This document shows, one piece after another, positions 17,107 to 24,321 of a stretch of 51,327 nucleotides of DNA. Made by a program: the position numbers and the translations under genes. The notes under the pieces are model-generated. The model was not told where the DNA came from and did no database searches. It was given only the letters and a program-made list of their open reading frames with translations. The stretch lies in assembly GCA_905214425.1 (NCBI GenBank), contig CAJMLY010000015.1, positions 1 through 51,327 of the forward strand. The letters are read 5' to 3'. Numbering within the stretch: the stretch's first letter is position 1; every line of letters starts with the position of its first letter. The stretch comes from an uncultured bacterium. Lineage in GTDB: Bacteria; Actinomycetota; Coriobacteriia; Coriobacteriales; Coriobacteriaceae.

Positions 17107-17442
17107 CATTAAGATAAGTGATACCAGCTTACGACAATATTCAAAAGAAAGCGATCGGTCGAAATGACGGGGCGAAAAGGCCCTATTGGGCTTCGATTTG
17201 ACCTCTAATAGGAATATTTGCCCCACTCATTCTGGGCGAGAGGTCAATAATTCAGTTCACGAGTCTTGAGCGATACTATTCTCACTAAACTCACTATTTT
17301 CACAGTAAGCACTATAAATACGATAGGGAGGACGACGAGAACGTTGTGACGTGCGATAGCTAAGCCGTTTAAGCCGGACTCTGACCTTGAATCTCCGCCT
17401 CTATCTGTGCGAACGGGCTATTGTCGGTTCTCGATTCCATCG
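17107..17442. other. Intergenic stretch with no recognisable content
   Basis: AT-richer than the surroundings. It presumably holds the promoter of the leftward orphan gene, but no clear -35/-10 pair, repeat or open frame stands out. It is followed by the second copy of the 122-bp repeat. Confidence 0.5.
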
Positions 17443-17565
17443 CTGCGTTTTCGTTGGGTCTTGAGGGACGCTAATAAATAGGCTTGCTTGATGCCGCCTC
17501 TGTTATCGGGGCGGCTTCTTTTTGTCGAAAACCGCCACAAAGGGGACAGGCACCTTTGTGGCGGT
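17443..17565 (+). repeat. 122-bp direct repeat, copy 2
   Basis: Matches 16115-16236, including the terminator (GCCGCC 17493-17498, GGCGGC 17510-17515, TTCTTTTT tail). Its end is a cleaner CCACC-family hairpin: ACCGCCACAAAGG (17531-17543) pairs exactly with CCTTTGTGGCGGT (17553-17565). Confidence 0.8.
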
Positions 17566-17618
17566 GGGGACGAGCTCGATGTTGTTGTGATCGTTGAGCG
17601 GCATGTTAATGGGCACCT

Positions 17619-18287
17619 CTACAGAATTTCATCTGGGCTGGCGGGTTTGGTTGTTTTGGGGATGCCGAGTTTGGATGACGCGAAATCGTCAACATTGTCC
17701 TTAATTCCGTCTTTGGTGTAGACAGTGACCATATAGGTGCTGTGTCCGAATTCGCCCTTGTCGCGTGTTGCCCAGGCATCCCAGTAGGCGGCCCCGTTTC
17801 GCCCTTTGATTTTTCCGACACGGCGGAGTTCTGTTCGCTTTAATTTCCGGTTGCTATAGATGGTTCGACCGGCTTCCGCGGTGAGCCCGCACTGTCCAAG
17901 CAGCTTGTCGAGGACTTGGTTCATGTGGCGCTCATCGGTGTTTGGTGCGTAGTCGTAGGCGAGGGTGATGGAGTCGAGTGGCTGGTCGTCGATCAGATAG
18001 TTTAGCGCCTGAGGTTCAAGGCAGAAATAGGGGGAGCATCCGTCGACCTTGCCGAGCAACGGTAACTTGGACTGCCAACTTCCGGTGGGAATTGCATATT
18101 CGTAGAACACGCCACGGCAGACAAAGGAGAGCGAGGTGGCACGCGAGCCGGCGTCGATCATCCCGCAAAGATCGAAGGGCGAGGCGATACCAAAAGAAAA
18201 GGGCGTGATGACGATAAGGAAGAGCATCACGATGGGTATGGCGAGAATGGCGATGACGTTGCGACCGGTGGAATGAGACGGCTTCAT
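17619..18287 (-). CDS. Orphan single-pass membrane protein
   Basis: 222 residues. N-terminal membrane helix (about 9-33, VIAILAIPIVMLFLIVITPF), then an exported region with five cysteines in its first half (DLCGMID, FVCRG, GCSPYFCLE, GQCGLTAE) and a basic central part (RKLKRTELRRVGKIKGRNG). Not recognised. It is not an obvious sequence paralogue of its two neighbours but has the same size and topology. ATG at 18287 follows GAGGAGC. It lies in the repeat island and is convergent with nothing; its 3' end is close to copy 2 of the direct repeat. Confidence 0.65.
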   Translation of the reverse strand: MKPSHSTGRNVIAILAIPIVMLFLIVITPFSFGIASPFDLCGMIDAGSRATSLSFVCRGVFYEYAIPTGSWQSKLPLLGKVDGCSPYFCLEPQALNYLIDDQPLDSITLAYDYAPNTDERHMNQVLDKLLGQCGLTAEAGRTIYSNRKLKRTELRRVGKIKGRNGAAYWDAWATRDKGEFGHSTYMVTVYTKDGIKDNVDDFASSKLGIPKTTKPASPDEIL

Positions 18288-18397
18288 ATGCGCTCCTCGA
18301 GACAAAGATCTGTTGAGGATAGGCAGAAATGGATATGTTCAGAGAACAATTCAAGTTTAATCTCATGGCGCGAGATGGTCGACCGTTAGCGTCGAAA

Positions 18398-18432
18398 ACC
18401 ACCACAAAGGTGCCTGTCCCCTTTGTGGTGGT
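18398..18432. repeat. CCACCACAAAGG palindrome
   Basis: ACCACCACAAAGG (18398-18410) pairs exactly with CCTTTGTGGTGGT (18420-18432) around TGCCTGTCC. Same family as 16201-16236, 17531-17565 and 19202-19236, plus a lone arm at 16398. It lies between the divergent orphan genes. Confidence 0.8.
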
Positions 18433-18521
18433 GAGGAGCGCGCGGCTTCTTTTGGTAATAGTGTTAGCTGGCGGTATCATTAGTGCAGGTGGCGAAGGTT
18501 TGCATTGTGGGGTGTTTTGCC

Positions 18522-19193
18522 GTGAGCCGTTCTGCCCGTATTGGATTGATTGTCTTGGCGCTTGCGATCGCTGTGGTTGGCGCGGGCGCTGTCGGTATGG
18601 CATTTCTACCTGCTGCGGTGACGGAGCCGTTGGTCAAGCCTGTGGCTCAATCTGTCGAACTTCTGACCGGCGACGACAAGCCCGAGACCATTACCGTTGA
18701 TTTTGATGAGCAGCCGGCTGTGCTGGGTATTAGCAATTATCCGTGTATTCAGCTTGGGGCCATGCGCTATACCACGGATACAAGCCTGATCGATAGGGCG
18801 TCCGAGCTACTCAAGGGCAAAACATTTAAGCGTTGGTACGGATATGCGTCCTATCGGGCAAAAGCGAACGACATGGTTGGCGGATGTCACTCTTCCATCG
18901 AGCTGGACACTGCAAACGGCGCAAAGTTATGTGATGTCTCGTACGATCCGGGTTACGAGGGCAATGAGGGTCCGGGTATTTACATCATGGCCGGCGATGC
19001 AGCCTATGTCATGGAGGGCGACCAGGCCGAGCTCAACGATTTTATGGGTCAGTGTATCCAAGATGCCTATGAACAGACCTGCTTGCCCGACCCGCAGACT
19101 GCACGCGATAGTGGGTCTGCCCGTATATGGCTCTTCGAGGATGAGATGCCCTGGAGCGGCGAATCGGGAAGCACGGGTTCGGCAAGTAAATAG
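18522..19193 (+). CDS. Orphan membrane-anchored extracellular protein (paralogue of 16431-17078)
   Basis: 223 residues. N-terminal membrane helix (about 6-28, IGLIVLALAIAVVGAGAVGM), then an exported domain sharing ITVDFD, GISNYP, LLKGKTFKRWYG, LCDVSYDPG, NEGPGIYI, YVMEGDQ, AYEQTC and DPQTARDSGSAR with the protein at 16431. The repeated Cys pattern suggests disulphides outside the membrane. Start set at GTG 18522 by alignment with the paralogue (VSRSARIG against VKRSTYIG). It points right, the opposite way from its paralogue, with repeat modules beyond both 3' ends. Function unknown. Confidence 0.7.
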   Translation: MSRSARIGLIVLALAIAVVGAGAVGMAFLPAAVTEPLVKPVAQSVELLTGDDKPETITVDFDEQPAVLGISNYPCIQLGAMRYTTDTSLIDRASELLKGKTFKRWYGYASYRAKANDMVGGCHSSIELDTANGAKLCDVSYDPGYEGNEGPGIYIMAGDAAYVMEGDQAELNDFMGQCIQDAYEQTCLPDPQTARDSGSARIWLFEDEMPWSGESGSTGSASK

Positions 19194-19200
19194 AGACTGC

Positions 19201-19237
19201 AACCACCACAAAGGTACCCGTCCCCTTTGTAGTAGTT
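19201..19237. repeat. CCACCACAAAGG palindrome, diverged copy
   Basis: AACCACCACAAAGG pairs with CCTTTGTAGTAGTT with G-T or mismatched positions. It comes directly after the orphan gene and directly before the GTAACA tandem palindromes. Confidence 0.7.
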
Positions 19238-19241
19238 CTCG

Positions 19242-19463
19242 GTTTGTCTCGATCTGTAACATCTTGGCCGCTAAAAGTGGGCCTGGTGTTACAGATTTAG
19301 ATTTTCGATTCGGGTGTCTTCTGTTTGTCTCAATCTGTAACAGATAGGGCCCTATTTGCCGAGTAGTTGTTACAGATTTAGATAAACGGGCGCCGCTGAG
19401 CATTTCATCTCGATCTGTAACATCTAGGATTAAAAATGGCTGCTAGATGTTACAGATCGAGAT
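19242..19463. repeat. Tandem palindromes, TCTCRATCTGTAACATC family (three hairpins)
   Basis: Hairpins at about 19242-19302, 19323-19387 and 19407-19463. The last two, with the CATTTCATCTC spacer between them, repeat the module at 16239-16379 in the same orientation. The arms keep CTGTAACA/TGTTACAG while the loops differ. Confidence 0.8.
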
Positions 19464-19525
19464 GGTAGTGCGCCTGGGCAGCGGCAGGCTGACACCTCAG
19501 TACCCTATCCATCAATCACTCAGAA

Positions 19526-19560
19526 AATCTTATATATAGAGACTTAGATTTGTGTATAAG
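19526..19560 (+). promoter_or_regulatory. clpB heat-shock operator and promoter region
   Basis: 19526-19550 repeats the dnaK element: AATCTTATAT, five differing or partly differing bases, GACTTAGATT. A -10-like TATAAG (19555-19560) follows. As at dnaK, a GC-rich leader hairpin (GCCGCCC/GGGCGGC, 19602-19619) lies between the promoter and the ribosome site. Confidence 0.65.
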
Positions 19561-19640
19561 ATCGCGCAAAGCTGGCAACAATACTTCTCGAACAACGTGA
19601 AGCCGCCCCGTAGGGCGGCCACCCCAAGAGAGGTGATTCC

Positions 19641-22268
19641 ATGAGAATCGATAAGCTAGCAATGACGTCGCGCGAGGCGTTGCAGACCGCCATGAGCACG
19701 GCCGCTGACGCGCAGGCCGGCGCGGTGGAGCCGATTCACCTGCTGTCTGCCCTGCTCGGTGCCGGCGAGCGCAATATCTCCGTGATTATCGAGCGCATCG
19801 GTGCCGACCCGGCTCAGCTCGCACGCTCCACACAGGACGCCATCGACCGCGCGCCCAAGGTTTCGGGCGAGGGCCAGCAGATGGGCCTGTCCAACGAGCT
19901 CGTTCGCGTCATCGAGAAGGCCGAGAAGAAGGCCACCAAGATGGGCGACAGCTTTGTGGTGACCGAGCATCTGCTGATGGCGCTTGCCGAGGACAAGGGC
20001 GAGGCGGGCCGTGTGCTGCGCGACGCCGGCGTCACCAAGGAGCGCATCGAGCAGGTCTACGAGGAGCTGCGCGGCGATGACCGCGTGACGTCCGCCGAGG
20101 ACAAGACCCAGTTTGAGGCGCTGGAACAGTACGGCCGCAATATCTGCGACCTTGCCCGCGCCGGCAAGCTCGACCCGGTCATTGGCCGTACCGACGAGAT
20201 CCGTCGCACCATTCAGGTCCTGTCCCGCCGCACCAAGAACAACCCCGTGCTCATCGGCGAGCCGGGTGTCGGCAAGACGGCCATCGTCGAGGGCATCGCC
20301 CAGCGTATCGTGGCCGGCGACGTGCCGAGTACCCTGCGCGACCGCGACCTTATCGAGCTCGACATGAGCGCGCTGGTCGCCGGCGCTAAGTACCGCGGCG
20401 AGTTCGAGGACCGCTTGAAGGCTGTGCTCAAGGAGGTACAGAAGTCCGAAGGCAAGGTCATCCTGTTCATCGATGAGCTCCACACCATCGTGGGCGCTGG
20501 TGCCACCGAGGGCTCCATGGACGCCGGCAACATCCTCAAGCCGGCGCTTGCCCGTGGCGACTTGCACGCGATCGGCGCGACCACGCTCGACGAGTATCGC
20601 AAGTACATCGAGAAGGACGCGGCGCTCGCCCGTCGTTTCCAGACCGTTATGGTGAGCGAGCCTACCGTCGAGGACACCATCTCGATCCTGCGTGGCCTCA
20701 AGGAGAAGTACGAGATCTTCCACGGTGTGCACATCACCGATAGCGCGCTCGTGGCCGCTGCTGACCTCTCCGATCGCTATATCGCCGACCGCTTTCTGCC
20801 CGACAAGGCCATCGACCTGGTCGATGAGGCCGCAAGCCGCCTGCGCATGGAACTCGACAGCATGCCGGTCGAGATTGACGCCACCACGCGTCAGCTCACC
20901 CAGCTGCAGATCGAGGAGCAGGCGCTCATGAAGGAGACCGACGACGCCTCCAAGGAGCGTCTGGAGGCCCTGCGCCAAGAGATCGCCGAGGTCCAAGAAA
21001 AGCTCAACGTGCAAAAGGCCGGCTGGCTCAACCAGAAGAACGCCATCGACCACGTGCAGGAGCTTAAGGGACAGCTCGACGAGGCCAGAAGCGAAGAGGA
21101 GCGCGCGACGCGCAACGGCGACCTGGGCCGTGCGTCCGAGCTGCGCTACTCCGTGATTCCGGGTCTGCAGCAGCAGATTCAGGATTCCGAGGCTGCGCTC
21201 GAGGCACAAAAGCAGAAGGACGGCGAGGGTCTCAACGAGCAGGTGACCTCCGATGAGATCGCCGAGGTCGTGAGTGCCTGGACCGGCGTGCCCGTGTCCA
21301 AGATGATGCAGGGCGAGCTCGACAAGCTGAAGGGCCTGGAGGGTGAGCTGCATAAGCGCGTCATCGGCCAGGACGAGGCCGTCTCCGCCGTCGCCGCGGC
21401 TGTGCGCCGCAGCCGTGCGGGCCTCTCCGATCCGGACAAGCCCATCGGCAGCTTCTTCTTCCTGGGCCCCACCGGCGTGGGCAAGACCGAGCTCGCCAAG
21501 GCACTTGCCGAGTGCCTGTTCGACGACGAGCGCGCGCTCGTGCGTATCGACATGTCCGAGTACATGGAGAAGTTCAGCGTCCAGCGTCTGATCGGTGCGC
21601 CCCCAGGATACGTGGGTTACGACGAGGGCGGCCAGCTCACTGAGGCCGTGCGCCGTCGTCCGTACTCCGTGATCTTGCTCGACGAGATGGAGAAGGCTCA
21701 TTCTGATGTCTTCAACGTGCTGCTGCAGGTGCTCGACGACGGCCGTCTGACCGATGGCCAGGGTCGCCAGGTGTCCTTCAAGAACACGATTATCATCATG
21801 ACGTCCAACGTGGGCTCCAAGGCCATCGCCGATCTGTCCGGTAAGGACGAGGAGGAGATGCGCCATCAGGTCGACGCCGCCATGGCTCAGACCTTCCGCC
21901 CCGAGTTCCTCAACCGTATCGACGATATCGTGGTGTTCCATCCGCTCGGCATGGCGCAGATCGAGAAGATTGTCGACATCCAGCTTGCCGACGTTCGCGC
22001 ACGCCTGGCCAAGGAGCGCATGACGCTTGCCATCACCCCGGCGGCCAAGCAGATGCTCGCCGTGGGTGGCCTGGACCCCGTGTTCGGTGCCCGTCCGCTC
22101 AAGCGCCTGGTTCAGCGCGAGGTCGTGGATGCCATCGCCGCCGCTATCATCGACGGCACGGTGCGCGAGGGCGATCAGGTGACGGTCGATGCCGGCAAGG
22201 ACGGCGGCTTTACCGTCGTGTGCGACAACACGCCGGCGGCCACCTACGAGGTTCCCGACGCCGAGTAG
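19641..22268 (+). CDS. clpB: Disaggregase ClpB (Hsp100)
   Basis: 875 residues, typical length. N-terminal repeat domain (1-145), first AAA module with Walker A GEPGVGKTA and Walker B VILFIDELHT, and the ClpB-specific coiled-coil middle domain (about 405-525, QKLNVQKAGWLNQKNAID-like region). The second AAA module has GPTGVGKTE and VILLDEMEKA, followed by the C-terminal D2-small domain (FRPEFLNRIDDIVVF). It threads aggregated proteins and works with DnaK. Ribosome site GAGAGG precedes the ATG. It is monocistronic, ends at an intrinsic terminator and shares its operator with dnaK. Confidence 0.98.
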   Translation: MRIDKLAMTSREALQTAMSTAADAQAGAVEPIHLLSALLGAGERNISVIIERIGADPAQLARSTQDAIDRAPKVSGEGQQMGLSNELVRVIEKAEKKATKMGDSFVVTEHLLMALAEDKGEAGRVLRDAGVTKERIEQVYEELRGDDRVTSAEDKTQFEALEQYGRNICDLARAGKLDPVIGRTDEIRRTIQVLSRRTKNNPVLIGEPGVGKTAIVEGIAQRIVAGDVPSTLRDRDLIELDMSALVAGAKYRGEFEDRLKAVLKEVQKSEGKVILFIDELHTIVGAGATEGSMDAGNILKPALARGDLHAIGATTLDEYRKYIEKDAALARRFQTVMVSEPTVEDTISILRGLKEKYEIFHGVHITDSALVAAADLSDRYIADRFLPDKAIDLVDEAASRLRMELDSMPVEIDATTRQLTQLQIEEQALMKETDDASKERLEALRQEIAEVQEKLNVQKAGWLNQKNAIDHVQELKGQLDEARSEEERATRNGDLGRASELRYSVIPGLQQQIQDSEAALEAQKQKDGEGLNEQVTSDEIAEVVSAWTGVPVSKMMQGELDKLKGLEGELHKRVIGQDEAVSAVAAAVRRSRAGLSDPDKPIGSFFFLGPTGVGKTELAKALAECLFDDERALVRIDMSEYMEKFSVQRLIGAPPGYVGYDEGGQLTEAVRRRPYSVILLDEMEKAHSDVFNVLLQVLDDGRLTDGQGRQVSFKNTIIIMTSNVGSKAIADLSGKDEEEMRHQVDAAMAQTFRPEFLNRIDDIVVFHPLGMAQIEKIVDIQLADVRARLAKERMTLAITPAAKQMLAVGGLDPVFGARPLKRLVQREVVDAIAAAIIDGTVREGDQVTVDAGKDGGFTVVCDNTPAATYEVPDAE

Positions 22269-22312
22269 ATTTTGGGACATGCCTTAAAATCTACCAGCCG
22301 TCTCTAAACGCC

Positions 22313-22349
22313 AAGGGCGGCGGATCCAATTGGGTCCGCCGCCCTTTTT
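22313..22349 (+). terminator. Intrinsic terminator of clpB
   Basis: GGGCGGCGGA and TCCGCCGCCC form a perfect 10-bp stem followed by five T residues (22345-22349). Confidence 0.9.
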
Positions 22350-22399
22350 CGTGCGACAATCGATGATGTTGAACGGATGCGATGCGAGGAGCTATGCAG

Positions 22400-22573
22400 A
22401 TGAAAGACGAGATCAAGACAAGCGCGCCGGCGCTCAAGCCCACGTCCAAACCGGCGCCCAAGCCGCGCGACCCCTATATCCGTGCCGAGAACGAGGACGA
22501 TGACGGTTACGATCCCTACAGCGACCGACGCCTCGAGCGCGAGCCAATGTTCGAAGCCGACCCGTGGCGCTGA
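22400..22573 (+). CDS. Short proline/charge-rich orphan protein
   Basis: 57 residues (MKDEIKTSAPALKPTSKP...). Pro/Lys-rich first half, Asp/Glu/Arg-rich second half, with DGYDPYSDRR near the end. No membrane segment; probably disordered. AGGAG lies 8 bases before the ATG at 22400; an ATG at 22394 is too near it. It sits between the clpB terminator and a long palindrome. Function unknown; it may not be a real gene. Confidence 0.45.
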   Translation: MKDEIKTSAPALKPTSKPAPKPRDPYIRAENEDDDGYDPYSDRRLEREPMFEADPWR

Positions 22574-22598
22574 GTGCCACCCAAAAGGCCACCAATTA

Positions 22599-22666
22599 AG
22601 TTGCGGTGAAATAGGGACTGTTTTTGCAGTTTGACCAGCAAAAACAGTCCCTATTTCACCGCAACT
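22599..22666. repeat. Perfect 29-bp palindrome, GTTGCGGTGAAATAG family (copy 2)
   Basis: Arms 22599-22627 and 22638-22666 are exact reverse complements around a 10-base loop. The outer 15-17 bases match copy 1 at 8165, but the inner stem differs (GGGACTGTTTTTGC), so loops and inner stems vary while the ends are kept. Most of the 322-base gap before the next gene is this repeat and the operator below. Confidence 0.85.
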
Positions 22667-22827
22667 GCGTTAGGGATTTTTCTACAGGGGGAGGGTAGTC
22701 AAAAAAGCCCCGTCCCAAATTGACTGCTCGGGGAGTCGCATTCGAGCTCGTGTCCTCTTGGCCACTCGATATCCTTCGGAGCAATAACAGTGAAAAAACT
22801 TGCTTAAGTGTTAATCAAGCTACACAC

Positions 22828-22887
22828 AATCTTGCTCTCTAATTAATCAAGAATCAGTATAATTTTGATTAGCTAGAGAGCAAGATT
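22828..22887. promoter_or_regulatory. Palindrome framing the promoter of the AAA/DUF4143 gene
   Basis: AATCTTGCTCTCTA (22828-22841) pairs exactly with TAGAGAGCAAGATT (22874-22887), with further AATCA/TGATT pairing inside. A consensus TATAAT (22858-22863) lies between the arms, and the ribosome site GGAG follows directly. The layout suits an operator pair or a leader hairpin limiting expression. Confidence 0.65.
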
Positions 22888-22895
22888 GGAGAATC

Positions 22896-24248
22896 ATGGC
22901 ATTCAACGACTTGATCGCCCAGAAAATAAAGGACTTTGAACAGCAGGGGGTTCCGCAGGTCTTTGAGCGAGACCTTGATCTGGGAAACCCACAGGAGCCA
23001 AAGCGCGACAACATCGTAAATGTGGTTGTGGGGGCCCGCCGTTGTGGAAAGACGTATCGCCTGTATCAGGAGATGCAGCGGCTTCAGGGCCGGGGCGTCG
23101 AGCTTGACCGGATGCTTTACTTTAATTTTGAGGACGAGCGTTTGCGCCCGTATGAGTCATCGCTGCTGGCGGACGTGCTCGACACGTTCTATGCGCTGTA
23201 TCCTGCTGCTCGAACCGAGGGCGCTTACATTTTCTTTGACGAGATCCAGGAAATTCCCGAATGGGGTGCGTTTCTGCGGCGTGTAGTCGATACGGAGAAA
23301 GCGACCGTCTATGTGACGGGATCTTCTTCTAAGATGCTGTCCTCAGAGCTTAAGAGCGAGTTCAGGGGTCGTTCTCTTATACGGGAGCTTTTTCCGTTGA
23401 GTTTTTCGGAATACGTTCGATATAAGACGGGGAGCGTTTTCGAGCCAGATGCGACCTTTTCCCCAAGCGATGCAGCGCTGCTTCGACATCATCTGATCGG
23501 ATATCTTGAACGAGGGGGATTCATCGCGACGCTTGAGCAGACGCCCGCAGACGCGATTCAGCTGCTACAGGAATATGCTTCGCGAACGGTCGCTATGGAC
23601 GTCGTTGAGCGTTACGACGTCAAGAACCCTCGCCTGGCATCGCTGTTCCTAACGCGGTGTATGGCATCTTCGGGACGAGAGCTGTCGGTGAACAAAGTGT
23701 ACAACGAGTTCAAGAGCAGGCAGATACCCGTCAGTCGTAATTCGCTCAGCGACTTACTTGAGTATTATGAGGATGCCTACCTGCTGTTCTCCGTGCCGGA
23801 GTTCACGCGTTCACTGGCAAATAACATGCGGTCTGCGTCTAAGGTCTACGCTGTCGATCCTGCGATGTTTGGAGCATTCTCTCCCGCATCGGCATTGGAC
23901 CAGGGTCAGAGGCTCGAGACCGCAGTGTTCAACGCGCTAAGAAGAAGGACTCCCGCGGTGAGGGTCGGATCGGTCTGCCGCCTGCTGATCAAAGAGAAGA
24001 GCAAAAGCCATGAGGTGGACTTTGTGGCTGGGGACGCACTTCTCATGCGGGCTTATAGCCTGATTCAGGTGAGTGTGGATATGGCAAGTGAGAAAACGCG
24101 CGAGCGCGAAATTGCCGCGCTTGATGCCTCGATGGCCCAGTTCGATCTTGGCGAGTCGGCAATCGTTACCATGGATGAGCAGGCCGATATTCCATGCGAG
24201 CACGGTGCGGTACACGTTGTGCCCGCATGGAAGTGGCTCCTTGCCTAA
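22896..24248 (+). CDS. AAA-family ATPase with DUF4143 domain
   Basis: 450 residues. AAA_14 domain with Walker A GARRCGKT (about 46-53), Walker B YIFFDEIQEIPEW and sensor VYVTGSSSKML, followed by ELFPLSFSEY. The DUF4143 domain (about 205-400) includes the nuclease-like EVDFV region (KSHEVDFVAGD). Such proteins are common, often horizontally acquired, and have no settled function; links to stress or toxin-antitoxin-like behaviour are speculative. It is lower in GC than its neighbours and monocistronic, behind a palindromic promoter and before a strong terminator, all consistent with acquisition. Confidence 0.88.
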   Translation: MAFNDLIAQKIKDFEQQGVPQVFERDLDLGNPQEPKRDNIVNVVVGARRCGKTYRLYQEMQRLQGRGVELDRMLYFNFEDERLRPYESSLLADVLDTFYALYPAARTEGAYIFFDEIQEIPEWGAFLRRVVDTEKATVYVTGSSSKMLSSELKSEFRGRSLIRELFPLSFSEYVRYKTGSVFEPDATFSPSDAALLRHHLIGYLERGGFIATLEQTPADAIQLLQEYASRTVAMDVVERYDVKNPRLASLFLTRCMASSGRELSVNKVYNEFKSRQIPVSRNSLSDLLEYYEDAYLLFSVPEFTRSLANNMRSASKVYAVDPAMFGAFSPASALDQGQRLETAVFNALRRRTPAVRVGSVCRLLIKEKSKSHEVDFVAGDALLMRAYSLIQVSVDMASEKTREREIAALDASMAQFDLGESAIVTMDEQADIPCEHGAVHVVPAWKWLLA

Positions 24249-24264
24249 TCATCTACGGATCTGT

Positions 24265-24291
24265 GGGGCCAGGACCTCCTGGCCCCTTCAT
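24265..24291 (+). terminator. Intrinsic terminator after the AAA/DUF4143 gene
   Basis: GGGGCCAGGA and TCCTGGCCCC pair perfectly over a two-base CC loop (effective loop larger), followed by TTCATT. Confidence 0.75.
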
Positions 24292-24321
24292 TACGGTTGG
24301 GGAGCATCGTGATGCGCCCGG

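Noticed and set aside
19656..22280. Very long open frame antisense to clpB (and similar ones antisense to dnaK at 9040-10590, the hydratase at 13652-15733 and the oxidoreductase at 27904-30711)
   Set aside because: High-GC codon bias leaves the opposite strand open by chance; the translations are low-complexity His/Leu/Gly/Val-rich with no domains or ribosome sites, while the sense strands encode clear families.
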